Source: an uncultured Eubacteriales bacterium (lineage in GTDB: Bacteria > Bacillota > Clostridia > Oscillospirales > CAG-382). Taken from it: 64,000 nucleotides of DNA. The stretch lies in the NCBI GenBank assembly GCA_900551295.1, contig URVJ01000001.1, positions 1 to 64,000 of the forward strand, given 5' to 3'. How positions within the stretch are numbered: position 1 is the first letter of the stretch; each line of letters begins with the position of its first letter. The position numbers were made by a program, and so were the translations under genes. The notes beneath the pieces are model-generated. The model made no database searches. It saw only the letters and a list, made by a program, of their open reading frames with translations, and was not told the origin of the DNA. Shown here one piece after another: positions 8,361 through 15,550 of the stretch.

Positions 8361-8389
8361 ATAATAGCATAAAGCGCATAAATATTCAA
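8361..8389 (-). promoter_or_regulatory. Promoter upstream of nadK
   Basis: On the minus strand TTGAAT (complement of 8384-8389), 17 bp, TATTAT (complement of 8361-8366). Start of transcription would be near 8353, about 47 bases before the nadK ATG. Confidence 0.6.
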
Positions 8390-8402
8390 TAACTTTTTGT
8401 TA

Positions 8403-9140
8403 CTATTCGGCTCTAATGTGAATTAAATATTCGACATTGCCCGAAGTTCCGGTAATCGGCGATTCTGTGCTGCCGCAGAATTTAAAACCGCAGCTTTTGG
8501 CTGAGTTTATGACGTTTTCGAGTGCCGCACGGCGTGTTTTTTCGTCTTTGATGACGCCGTTTTTGCCGAGTTTGCTTTTAGACATGGTTTCAAACTGCGG
8601 TTTTACAAGCGTAATTATGTCGCACGGACGTGAAACGGTCTGCACGATCGCGGGATATATAAGCGTCTGCGAGATAAAAGATACGTCCATGACAACAAGA
8701 GATATATCTTCGGAAAAATTTTCTTTTGTGAGATACCTTGCGTTTGTGTTTTCAAGGCTGACAACTCTTGCGTCGGCGCGCAGCGCTTCGTCAAGCTGAT
8801 TTTCACCAGAATCAACGGCGTATACCTTTGCCGCACCGTGTCGGAGCAGCACCTGGGTAAAACCTCCGGTTGATGCGCCTATGTCGCAGCATACTCTGCC
8901 TGAAACGTCAACGCCGAAATGCTCCAATGCGTGTTCAAGTTTTAGCGCACCTCTGCCGACATATTTTGCTTCTGGGCATTTTGATTCGTCTATTTTTATA
9001 TCTGCTCCGTCCGGTATCTGTTCGGACGGTTTTAATATTATTCTGCCGTTTGCCGAGACACTCCCGCTTTCGATAAGCTGTTTTGCGCGGTTACGGCTTT
9101 TGCAGTATGAATTTTCGTACAGGTAAATATCTGCTCTCAT
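8403..9140 (-). CDS. tlyA: TlyA family rRNA 2'-O-methyltransferase / S4 protein
   Basis: A 245-residue protein. An N-terminal S4 RNA-binding domain (about 1-60, RAKQLIESGSVSANG) is followed by an FtsJ-like methyltransferase domain. The SAM-binding loop is DIGASTGGFTQVLL and further conserved motifs are YAVDSG and VVMDVSFIS. TlyA family members methylate rRNA riboses; older annotations call them hemolysins. It has a consensus promoter and leads the nadK-argR-recN cluster. Confidence 0.92.
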   Translation of the reverse strand: MRADIYLYENSYCKSRNRAKQLIESGSVSANGRIILKPSEQIPDGADIKIDESKCPEAKYVGRGALKLEHALEHFGVDVSGRVCCDIGASTGGFTQVLLRHGAAKVYAVDSGENQLDEALRADARVVSLENTNARYLTKENFSEDISLVVMDVSFISQTLIYPAIVQTVSRPCDIITLVKPQFETMSKSKLGKNGVIKDEKTRRAALENVINSAKSCGFKFCGSTESPITGTSGNVEYLIHIRAE

Positions 9141-9173
9141 GTTAAATCTCCGATTTTGTCAGTCTACGAAAAT

Positions 9174-9202
9174 ATTATAAAATTCCATTGTCATTTTGTC
9201 AA
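9174..9202 (-). promoter_or_regulatory. Consensus sigma-A promoter of tlyA
   Basis: On the minus strand TTGACA (complement of 9197-9202), 17 bp, TATAAT (complement of 9174-9179), a perfect consensus 35 bases before the tlyA ATG. Confidence 0.88.
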
Positions 9203-9285
9203 TGATATTTAGTATTCCGATACGCAAAAATATTTAACATCAGATTAACATTTATAACATATTTTGAAAACAAACGCAATACCTA

Positions 9286-9314
9286 TTGAAAATAATGTCG
9301 GAATTTAGTAAAAT
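9286..9314 (+). promoter_or_regulatory. upp promoter
   Basis: TTGAAA (9286-9291), 17-bp spacer, TAAAAT (9309-9314), 40 bases upstream of upp. The rest of the 9141-9353 gap holds only this and the divergent tlyA promoter. Confidence 0.75.
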
Positions 9315-9353
9315 AGCTTGAATGTAAAAATACAGTAAAGGAAGTATAATGCA

Positions 9354-9986
9354 ATGAATAAACAGGTCACTATTTTCGATCATCCGCTGATTACACATAA
9401 GCTTTCCATACTCCGCGACGAGAGAACCGGCGGCAAGCAGTTCAGAGAGCTTGTAGAAGAAATAGCAATGCTTATGGGATATGAAGCGCTCAGAGATCTT
9501 CCTACGGAGTATGTTGAGATTAAAACTCCAATTACCACAACAAAGCAGAAGATGATTGCAGGAAAGAAACTCGCCATTGTCCCGATACTCAGAGCAGGTC
9601 TCGGCATGGTAGACGGATTCCTCGCACTCGTACCGTCGGCAAAGGTAGGACATATCGGCCTTTACCGCGACGAAGAAACTTTAGAGCCTCACGAATATTA
9701 TTGCAAGCTTCCCGTAGATATAGCAAACAGACTTGTTATCATACTCGATCCCATGCTCGCAACCGGCGGTTCGGGATCTGCAGCCATTAACTTTATCAAG
9801 CAGAGAGGCTGCACCAACATTAAGTTCATTTCGATTATCGCAGCACCCGAAGGAATAAAGAAGATCACCGAGGATCACCCCGACGTACAGCTTTACTGCG
9901 GCTGCCTTGACGAAAAGCTCAACGAAAACGGTTATATCATTCCCGGTCTCGGCGACGCGGGCGACCGTATTTTCGGTACCAAGTAA
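9354..9986 (+). CDS. upp: Uracil phosphoribosyltransferase
   Basis: A 210-residue salvage enzyme converting uracil and PRPP to UMP. Hallmarks are DHPLITHKLSILRD at the N terminus, PILRAGLGMVDG, the PRPP loop LDPMLATGGSG (about 133-143) and the C-terminal PGLGDAGDRIFGTK. Normal length. AAAGGAAG lies ahead of the ATG. It stands alone with its own promoter and terminator, separate from the pyr operon at 50.9 kb. Confidence 0.97.
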   Translation: MNKQVTIFDHPLITHKLSILRDERTGGKQFRELVEEIAMLMGYEALRDLPTEYVEIKTPITTTKQKMIAGKKLAIVPILRAGLGMVDGFLALVPSAKVGHIGLYRDEETLEPHEYYCKLPVDIANRLVIILDPMLATGGSGSAAINFIKQRGCTNIKFISIIAAPEGIKKITEDHPDVQLYCGCLDEKLNENGYIIPGLGDAGDRIFGTK

Positions 9987-10006
9987 TTTAATTAAAAAGT
10001 TATATC

Positions 10007-10044
10007 TGCCGTGACGCTCGTATTTTCGGGTGCCGCGGCATTTT
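10007..10044 (+). terminator. Probable terminator after upp
   Basis: TGCCG (10007-10011) pairs with CGGCA (10036-10040), with an inner CTCG/CGGG stem, then TTTTGTTTT. Confidence 0.55.
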
Positions 10045-10110
10045 GTTTTGCAAGGCTTGTAAAGTCGGGGTTTATGTCTGCATATTATAGTTTTAAGGAC
10101 AGTGATGTGC

Positions 10111-10812
10111 ATGACGAGAAGAAAACGCCGCAGAATTAGAGCTTTTCTTTTTTTTACTTTTATAATAATTGCGCTGGGTTTTGCTTTTATCCTTATCGAA
10201 GAAAGACTCTCTCCGGTTGTCGCCGATATATCAAGACAGGCTGTAAAGTCAAAAGTTTCGGTTATTATCAGCAAGACCGTCTATGACGAAATAAAGAAAA
10301 GCGGAGTTACATACGACAAGCTGATTTCGCTTGAAAAAGACGCAAACGGTCAGATAACCGCGCTCAAAAGCAACATAATCGAAATAAACAGGCTGAAATC
10401 ATCGCTTTCGCTTGAAATTCTGGAGCAGCTTGAAGAAATCGACGATATGGATATAACAATACCGATGGGCAGTATATTCGGCAGTGAAATACTGTCCGGC
10501 AGAGGGCCTAAAATGCATATAAAAATAATGCCTGTCGGTACTGTCGCGACAGGCGTTGAAAACCGCGTTTCGTCAACCGGGATTAACCAGACACGGCATC
10601 AGGTAATGCTAAGGATAAATGTCCAGACGGCTATAATTACGGCTTTACGCAGTACAAGTGCGGATATTTCAACAGATGTCTGCATTGCCGAAACCGTGCT
10701 TGTCGGAAATGTGCCGGAAACCTATACCGCAATAGACGCGCACAAAGAGAATGCTGACGGAGAGGACAATACAGTTATTGATCCCGACGATATTTTTAAC
10801 TTTGTGTATTGA
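10111..10812 (+). CDS. yunB: Sporulation protein YunB
   Basis: A 233-residue protein with an Arg/Lys-rich start, one membrane anchor (about 12-32), then SRQAVKSKVSVIISKTVYDEI. The central PMGSIFGSEILSGRGPKMHIKIMP block and the ENRVSSTGINQTRHQV and TDVCIAETVLVG motifs identify the YunB family, needed for normal spore formation in Bacillus. The likely start is ATG 10111, ten bases after AAGGAC; GTG 10102 and ATG 10105 are too close. It converges on a membrane-protein gene with only 4 bp between them. Confidence 0.88.
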   Translation: MTRRKRRRIRAFLFFTFIIIALGFAFILIEERLSPVVADISRQAVKSKVSVIISKTVYDEIKKSGVTYDKLISLEKDANGQITALKSNIIEINRLKSSLSLEILEQLEEIDDMDITIPMGSIFGSEILSGRGPKMHIKIMPVGTVATGVENRVSSTGINQTRHQVMLRINVQTAIITALRSTSADISTDVCIAETVLVGNVPETYTAIDAHKENADGEDNTVIDPDDIFNFVY

Positions 10813-10816
10813 TTTT

Positions 10817-11230
10817 CTATGCTGCTGTTCCTGCAAGAGCAATGTACATAAAAAGCAGCGAAACCGTCCGTCTTGCGTGCTTTTCGGGCATAAACCTCAA
10901 AAGGCAGGCGAATGAAAAAAGCAAAAGAATTCCGCAGAAAAGACTGTAAAGAAAATATTTTACCGATAAATGTCCGAGAAACGTTCCGATAACGATGACA
11001 ATAAGTGTTGCGGCTGTTCCGAAGATAAAACCGTGTTTTATGATTTGCAAAAAGGGCCTTCCGCAGCCGAATGTCAAAGGAAAACAGGTGCTGAGTATTA
11101 TCGCCGTCCCGAAAAATACACGCACTTTGCCGGCGAGTGCGGCACATATTACAGCAAGCAGGAAAAGCAATATTACGGTTTTAAGATTTACTTTTTTAAG
11201 ATCGTCTTTTGTGATTTCGTTTATGTTCAT
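10817..11230 (-). CDS. Small membrane protein of unknown function
   Basis: 137 residues. A short charged N terminus (NEITKDDLKKVNLK) is followed by four or five hydrophobic segments covering nearly all of the rest. I do not recognise a family. No catalytic motif is visible. It starts about 150 bp before the divergent GH27 gene and ends 4 bp from yunB, to which it is convergent. No clear promoter is seen on its strand. Confidence 0.55.
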   Translation of the reverse strand: MNINEITKDDLKKVNLKTVILLFLLAVICAALAGKVRVFFGTAIILSTCFPLTFGCGRPFLQIIKHGFIFGTAATLIVIVIGTFLGHLSVKYFLYSLFCGILLLFSFACLLRFMPEKHARRTVSLLFMYIALAGTAA

Positions 11231-11290
11231 GTTATATCACCCGTTTTCTATTTTTGCCGCATAAATCCAAATAATTCAAAAGTTACTTTA

Positions 11291-11345
11291 TGACATGGAT
11301 AGGGCACTTTTTGACATTGAACATGGATTTTTGAAATGATATAAT
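11291..11345 (+). promoter_or_regulatory. GH27 promoter with 21-bp-spaced direct repeats
   Basis: Promoter: TTGAAC (11317-11322), 17 bp, TATAAT (11340-11345). Direct repeats TGACATGGAT (11291-11300) and TGACATTGAA (11312-11321) are exactly 21 bp apart and the second overlaps the -35. This is the usual spacing of AraC-family operators. The binding protein is not known. Confidence 0.6.
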
Positions 11346-11380
11346 CAAATCATAAACAAAATGTTACGGAGGATATTAAA

Positions 11381-12514
11381 ATGTTTGTAAATACGCCGCC
11401 TATGGGCTGGAACACATGGAACACTTTCGGTCATAACATCAATGAAGAACTTGTAATCAAAATGGTAGATATGTTCGTTGAAAAGGGATTTAAGGATGCA
11501 GGATACGAATATGTCGTAATTGACGACTGCTGGTCGGAAAAAGAAAGAGACGAAAACGACAGACTTGTTGCCGATCACAAGAATTTCCCGCACGGAATGA
11601 AGTACATAGGCGACTATATCCACTCAAAAGGATTAAAATTCGGTATGTATTCCTGTGCCGGAACAAGAACCTGTGCAAACTATCCGGGAAGCTACGAGCA
11701 CGAATATATTGACGCCAAAACCTTTGCGGAATGGGGCGTTGATTTGCTTAAATATGACTTTTGCTACTTTGACGGAGTTGATGCAAAACGCGCATACCTT
11801 ACAATGAGCATGGCGCTCAGAGCTTCTGGACGCGATATACTTTTCTCAGCTTGTCAGTGGGGGGTTGATGATCCCGGAAAATGGATCCGTTCGGTAGGCG
11901 CGCATATGTTCCGCTCAACTGGCGATATTAACGATACATACGAGTCTCAGCTTGATATAATCACAAAGCAGAAATACAATTTTAACTGTAATGCCGCAGG
12001 CTGTTTCAACGATCTCGACATGCTCACCGTGGGTATGTACGGAAACGGGCTGGTTGGCCGTCCGAACATGATGACCTTTGACGAATACGAGCAGCAGTTT
12101 GCATTCTGGTGCTTTACGGGAAGTCCGCTTATGATGGGCGCAGATCTTTCAAAGGTTGACGATGAGTGCGTAAAGCTTATGCAGAATAAGGAGCTTATCG
12201 CGATAAATCAGGACAGAGAGTGCAGACCGGCATATCTTTTCTGCGAAACCGACAACTTGGTAGGCTCGATGCTTAAATATGTCCGTCAGCTTGAAAACAA
12301 CGAATTTGCCGTTGCAATCTTTAATCTGCGCGATAAAGAAGTAAATGCGTCGGTAACATTCTCACAGTTCGGTGTTCCGTTCGTGTCGGGCAGAAATATC
12401 GACATGAAAGACGTTATGACGGGAGAAGTTTTCAACAGCAAGCATCATGAATTTCAGACTGTTGTAAAGCGACATCATTTCAAAATTTACAGATGTAAGT
12501 ATTCAGAGGTGTAA
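11381..12514 (+). CDS. GH27 glycosidase (alpha-galactosidase-like)
   Basis: 377 residues of the clan-D (beta/alpha)8 family. It starts NTPPMGWNTWNTFGHNI, has VIDDCW (about 47-51) and CAGTRTCANYPGS. The predicted nucleophile is Asp126 in DLLKYDFCY. The predicted acid/base is Asp213 in CFNDLDMLTVG, where most relatives have NDPDML, so Pro is replaced by Leu. The family releases terminal alpha-linked galactose or N-acetylgalactosamine. There is no signal peptide, so it acts in the cytoplasm on imported oligosaccharides. A short C-terminal beta domain follows. GGAGG lies before the ATG. Confidence 0.88.
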   Translation: MFVNTPPMGWNTWNTFGHNINEELVIKMVDMFVEKGFKDAGYEYVVIDDCWSEKERDENDRLVADHKNFPHGMKYIGDYIHSKGLKFGMYSCAGTRTCANYPGSYEHEYIDAKTFAEWGVDLLKYDFCYFDGVDAKRAYLTMSMALRASGRDILFSACQWGVDDPGKWIRSVGAHMFRSTGDINDTYESQLDIITKQKYNFNCNAAGCFNDLDMLTVGMYGNGLVGRPNMMTFDEYEQQFAFWCFTGSPLMMGADLSKVDDECVKLMQNKELIAINQDRECRPAYLFCETDNLVGSMLKYVRQLENNEFAVAIFNLRDKEVNASVTFSQFGVPFVSGRNIDMKDVMTGEVFNSKHHEFQTVVKRHHFKIYRCKYSEV

Positions 12515-12517
12515 AAG

Positions 12518-12733
12518 TTGGCACTGTTTCCCGTGTGTGAGGTGTGCGAAAAGCGCATAACGTCGGACAATGCGGCTCTTTGCGTGAAGTTTTTCGGAGT
12601 CGATCCTCCGCCTATGCTGTGCTATGACTGTATAGCGGCAAGATGCGAGTGTTCCGTGGAACAGGTCAAGGAAGTCGAGCTGAATTACAGACGTCTCGGC
12701 TGCACACTGTTTTCACCGCTTGAAGAAGAATAA
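12518..12733 (+). CDS. Small Cys-rich (zinc-ribbon-like) protein
   Basis: 71 residues with CEVCEKR near the N terminus and CYDCIAARCEC about 30 residues later. These four or more Cys could bind one metal ion. The start is TTG 12518, with AGAGGTG overlapping the upstream TAA stop, so it is translationally coupled to the GH27 gene. A terminator follows directly. I recognise no family; a zinc-binding role is inferred from Cys spacing only. Confidence 0.65.
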   Translation: MALFPVCEVCEKRITSDNAALCVKFFGVDPPPMLCYDCIAARCECSVEQVKEVELNYRRLGCTLFSPLEEE

Positions 12734-12738
12734 TTTTA

Positions 12739-12777
12739 AGACGAAAGTTTGCACTCAAAACGCGGCTTTCGTCTTTT
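12739..12777 (+). terminator. Rho-independent terminator
   Basis: Perfect 9-bp stem AGACGAAAG (12739-12747) with CTTTCGTCT (12766-12774), then TTT. It closes the GH27 operon. Confidence 0.85.
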
Positions 12778-12842
12778 CTAATGGTTTCATTCAAAATAAT
12801 ATAAAAAATTCTATAATTTTTCGTATTATTGCACTTTAATCG

Positions 12843-12871
12843 TTGACAAAGTAGAAATAATATGATAAAAT
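12843..12871 (+). promoter_or_regulatory. Promoter of the lipoprotein gene
   Basis: TTGACA (12843-12848), 17 bp, TAAAAT (12866-12871), 22 bases before the ATG. Confidence 0.85.
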
Positions 12872-12892
12872 GATAAAAAACGAAAGGTCGAG

Positions 12893-14440
12893 ATGAAAAT
12901 GAAAAAAATACTCGGAATTGCGCTTATTCTTTCTGTTCTGCTTTCTTTTGCAGGATGTCTCGGATATGATAAAGAAGAAATCGAACTTATGGACAAGCTT
13001 TCAAAAATTGAGTCTTTTAAGGCGGTATCGCAATCAAAACTTGACATAAGCGCGCAAATTCCCGATGATGTTAAATACAGTTTTGCTCCGCTCAGCATTG
13101 ATTCATATTTAAGAGCGATAAGCGAACCCGAATACACATCCGAAACCGAGGTTACGCAGGAAAAAATCAAGTCGGTGTTTACGGTAAATACCGCCACAGG
13201 TACGGATAAATACGTCTATTATAAAATTATCGGCGAGAATGAAAACAATATACTGCTGCTTCCGACACCGGCAAAGGCATTGCTGCCCGAAAAGTACACA
13301 CAGGCGGACTATGTTTCGTATAACAGCGATTCGCTGGGAAAGATTATAAAAAATGCGATAAAGGACAATACAGAAACCGACGTTGAACTTACCGCCGAGA
13401 CTTTAAAAAAAGTGTCTGAGACTGTCGGAAACGCCTTCACTCTTTACGCAATGAATGTAAAGCTGCCCGAAAAGCTTGTGACAAAAAGCGGCAATACATA
13501 TACCGTAAGTCTTGACGACGCAAAATTAAAGAGTCTTGCAAAATCCTTTGTAAATACGTATTTTGAAAACGACCAGGCAAGAGAATGCCTTGACACTGCT
13601 CTGACCGAAATAGTCCCACTGTTCGGCGGTAAAGGCATGTTCGGATTTGAAAGTCCCGAACAGATGATTGCCGCAAAAGCGCAGGCAGACGCGCTTTTCG
13701 CACTTCTTGACAATATAAAAATCGTTTCAGATGACGGAATAAATATAGTGTATACTTTTGACGCAGCCGGCAATATTGTCAAAGTCGAGACAGACATAAA
13801 TCTTTCATTTGACATAAACCTTATAAGTGCCGTTTTCACGGGCGTAAGTCTTTACGAACAGCCTTTTGTGATAAATTTAAGTTTTAAAGATACCACGAAC
13901 TATACCGATGTAAACAAGCTTACCGCAGATAAAATCGAAATTCCCGAAATTCCATCTGATAAATGCGTTGATATAGCCGACTGGATAAACGAATACATTA
14001 ATATAACAGCCGAAAAGAACACGTCGAATTACCCTGAGTTACCTGAACTTCCCGAAGCAGAAGAAACTAAGCCTGGAATTGTTCTGCCTGCACCGGACGG
14101 TTCGGTGACGGTTATGGTATACGGTTCTCCCATTGATTTCGGCGATTTCAAGCCTGTAAATGTTGACGGTACGCTTTACGTACCGTACGAATTTCTTGAA
14201 ATCTACTACGATACCTGTGAAATTTCCGGTAAAACACTTACTATAAATGCCGGATATGCCGAGTATGGTTTCAGAGTCGGAAGTTCCGAAATCGACGCAA
14301 AAGAGTATAAAATGATACTCTCAAAACCGGTGATTGAAATTAATTCACATATATACGTTCCACTGAGAAGTACCGCAAAGGCGATATTCGGATATGACGT
14401 AAAGTGGGACGGACAGCTTAACTGCGCATATCTTGTATAA
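12893..14440 (+). CDS. Lipoprotein with copper amine oxidase-like stalk domain
   Basis: 515 residues. The signal peptide ends in a lipobox of the form SFAGC at about residue 22. A central region of about 350 residues has no family I recognise; it is acidic and beta-rich. A Pro/Glu linker at about 375-400 follows. The last 100 residues match the copper amine oxidase N-terminal-like repeat seen in clostridial wall proteins (VNVDGTLYVPYEFL, INSHIYVPLRSTAKAIFGYDVKWDG). This domain is structural and does not imply oxidase activity. Monocistronic, with its own promoter and terminator. Confidence 0.8.
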   Translation: MKMKKILGIALILSVLLSFAGCLGYDKEEIELMDKLSKIESFKAVSQSKLDISAQIPDDVKYSFAPLSIDSYLRAISEPEYTSETEVTQEKIKSVFTVNTATGTDKYVYYKIIGENENNILLLPTPAKALLPEKYTQADYVSYNSDSLGKIIKNAIKDNTETDVELTAETLKKVSETVGNAFTLYAMNVKLPEKLVTKSGNTYTVSLDDAKLKSLAKSFVNTYFENDQARECLDTALTEIVPLFGGKGMFGFESPEQMIAAKAQADALFALLDNIKIVSDDGINIVYTFDAAGNIVKVETDINLSFDINLISAVFTGVSLYEQPFVINLSFKDTTNYTDVNKLTADKIEIPEIPSDKCVDIADWINEYINITAEKNTSNYPELPELPEAEETKPGIVLPAPDGSVTVMVYGSPIDFGDFKPVNVDGTLYVPYEFLEIYYDTCEISGKTLTINAGYAEYGFRVGSSEIDAKEYKMILSKPVIEINSHIYVPLRSTAKAIFGYDVKWDGQLNCAYLV

Positions 14441-14466
14441 TTTGAATTTTTTCTTTAAATAAATTT

Positions 14467-14512
14467 ACAGCCGAAGAAGCAGCTGATTTGTTGCTTTCCC
14501 CGGCTGTTTTTT
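14467..14512 (+). terminator. Rho-independent terminator
   Basis: ACAGCCG (14467-14473) pairs with CGGCTGT (14501-14507), then TTTTTT. The 14513-14598 stretch holds nothing else I can identify. Confidence 0.8.
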
Positions 14513-14598
14513 ATGCTGTTGAGCGTGTGTTAGTTTTTCTTTTCGTTGACCGCAATCCAGATCTGCGTAAAAATCCTGACTTTTTGTGCTGATATGTG

Positions 14599-15420
14599 TT
14601 ATCTTCCGGTTCCGAAGCTTTTTTCGGCGCGTCTGTACTCTGATGGCGATACGCCGCTTCGCTTTCTGAAAAAGACGTTTAAGTGCGAACTGTCGCAAAA
14701 GCCGTATTTATCCGCGATCTGCGCGGCAGACAGCGTGCCGATGGAAAGTTCGGAACAAATCATATTGTATCGCAGCCTGTTTGCATATTCTACCGCACCG
14801 CAGCCGAAATTTTGCTTTACAAGCCGCTCAAGCTGAGTCTTGCTGTAACCCGTCTTGCGGCAAAGCGCGGATATGTCAGCACCCGAAATAACGCTTTCGC
14901 GTATGGCGGATAAAAATGCATTTTTAAAATTACTGTCCTTACTTTGATTGCAGTTTTTTATAATGTCGATAAGCAGCGCCGTCATTTTATTGATACATTC
15001 AAGCGCGTTAATGGGGGAGATGTCGCAAAGAACGCTGCGCGTAATTTCGTTTTTGAGTGATAAATGTTTGTTTGCGGGCAGTATTCTGATTTTTCCGGCG
15101 CATATTCTTTTAAGGCTTTCGCATATTCCGTATTTGTCGCCTGTAACGTTTATATCCATGCCTATCTGAGAATATCCGATTTCTGTGCGTATTGAATGAG
15201 GCGTGTTCGGCGGCATAATAAATACGTTTCCTGCAGTTACGTCAAATGTGCCTTTTGCAGTTGCTACGGTTGCGGTTCCGGAGGTAATTAAATTTACATG
15301 AAAACGGTCGTGACTGTGTTCGGAAAGAATAAAACCGGGTTCAGTTATAAAAATATTAAAAAAGTAAAACGGTTCGGGAATTTCAAACGCATTTGATATA
15401 TGCTGTGACATTTGCGGCAT
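14599..15420 (-). CDS. AraC family transcriptional regulator
   Basis: 273 residues. An N-terminal cupin-like sensing domain (about 10-120, with NLITSGTATVATAKG and VFIMPPNTPHSI) precedes a C-terminal AraC double helix-turn-helix (about 180-270). The second HTH shows IADKYGFCDSSHLNVFFRKRSG then SPSEYRR. The frame is open 16 codons further upstream, but AGGTGA is correctly placed for the ATG at 15420. It is divergent from the alpha/alpha-barrel enzyme at 15551. The region between holds three 21-bp-spaced repeats that probably bind this protein. Confidence 0.9.
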   Translation of the reverse strand: MPQMSQHISNAFEIPEPFYFFNIFITEPGFILSEHSHDRFHVNLITSGTATVATAKGTFDVTAGNVFIMPPNTPHSIRTEIGYSQIGMDINVTGDKYGICESLKRICAGKIRILPANKHLSLKNEITRSVLCDISPINALECINKMTALLIDIIKNCNQSKDSNFKNAFLSAIRESVISGADISALCRKTGYSKTQLERLVKQNFGCGAVEYANRLRYNMICSELSIGTLSAAQIADKYGFCDSSHLNVFFRKRSGVSPSEYRRAEKSFGTGR

Positions 15421-15432
15421 TTGTTTCACCTC

Positions 15433-15482
15433 GGAACAAAAAATAATGTTTATGGGACAATTATACAATAATTCGGAACAAA
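15433..15482. promoter_or_regulatory. Triple AraC-type operator, 21-bp spacing
   Basis: GGAACAAA (15433-15440), GGGACAAT (15454-15461) and GGAACAAA (15475-15482) lie in direct orientation with exactly 21 bp between starts. The first and third share further bases (a TAAT-GT block 10 positions on). The third ends just before the -35 of the enzyme gene; the second overlaps the -10 of the regulator's own promoter. Confidence 0.75.
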
Positions 15483-15488
15483 AGTTAA
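15460..15488 (-). promoter_or_regulatory. Probable promoter of the AraC gene
   Basis: On the minus strand TTAACT (complement of 15483-15488), 17 bp, TATAAT (complement of 15460-15465). It is overlapped by operator copies two and three, which suggests autoregulation. Confidence 0.5.
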
Positions 15489-15517
15489 TTGTACCACTGA
15501 AAACTTTGTGTTAATAT
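15489..15517 (+). promoter_or_regulatory. Promoter of the alpha/alpha-barrel enzyme gene
   Basis: TTGTAC (15489-15494), 17 bp, TAATAT (15512-15517). The weak -35 next to an AraC-type repeat fits an activator-dependent promoter. Confidence 0.6.
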
Positions 15518-15550
15518 ACGGATATAAAATAAAAATCGGAGGCGACCAAA

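Noticed and set aside
12893..14440. Copper amine oxidase enzyme
   Set aside because: Only the small structural repeat is present; the catalytic domain is absent.
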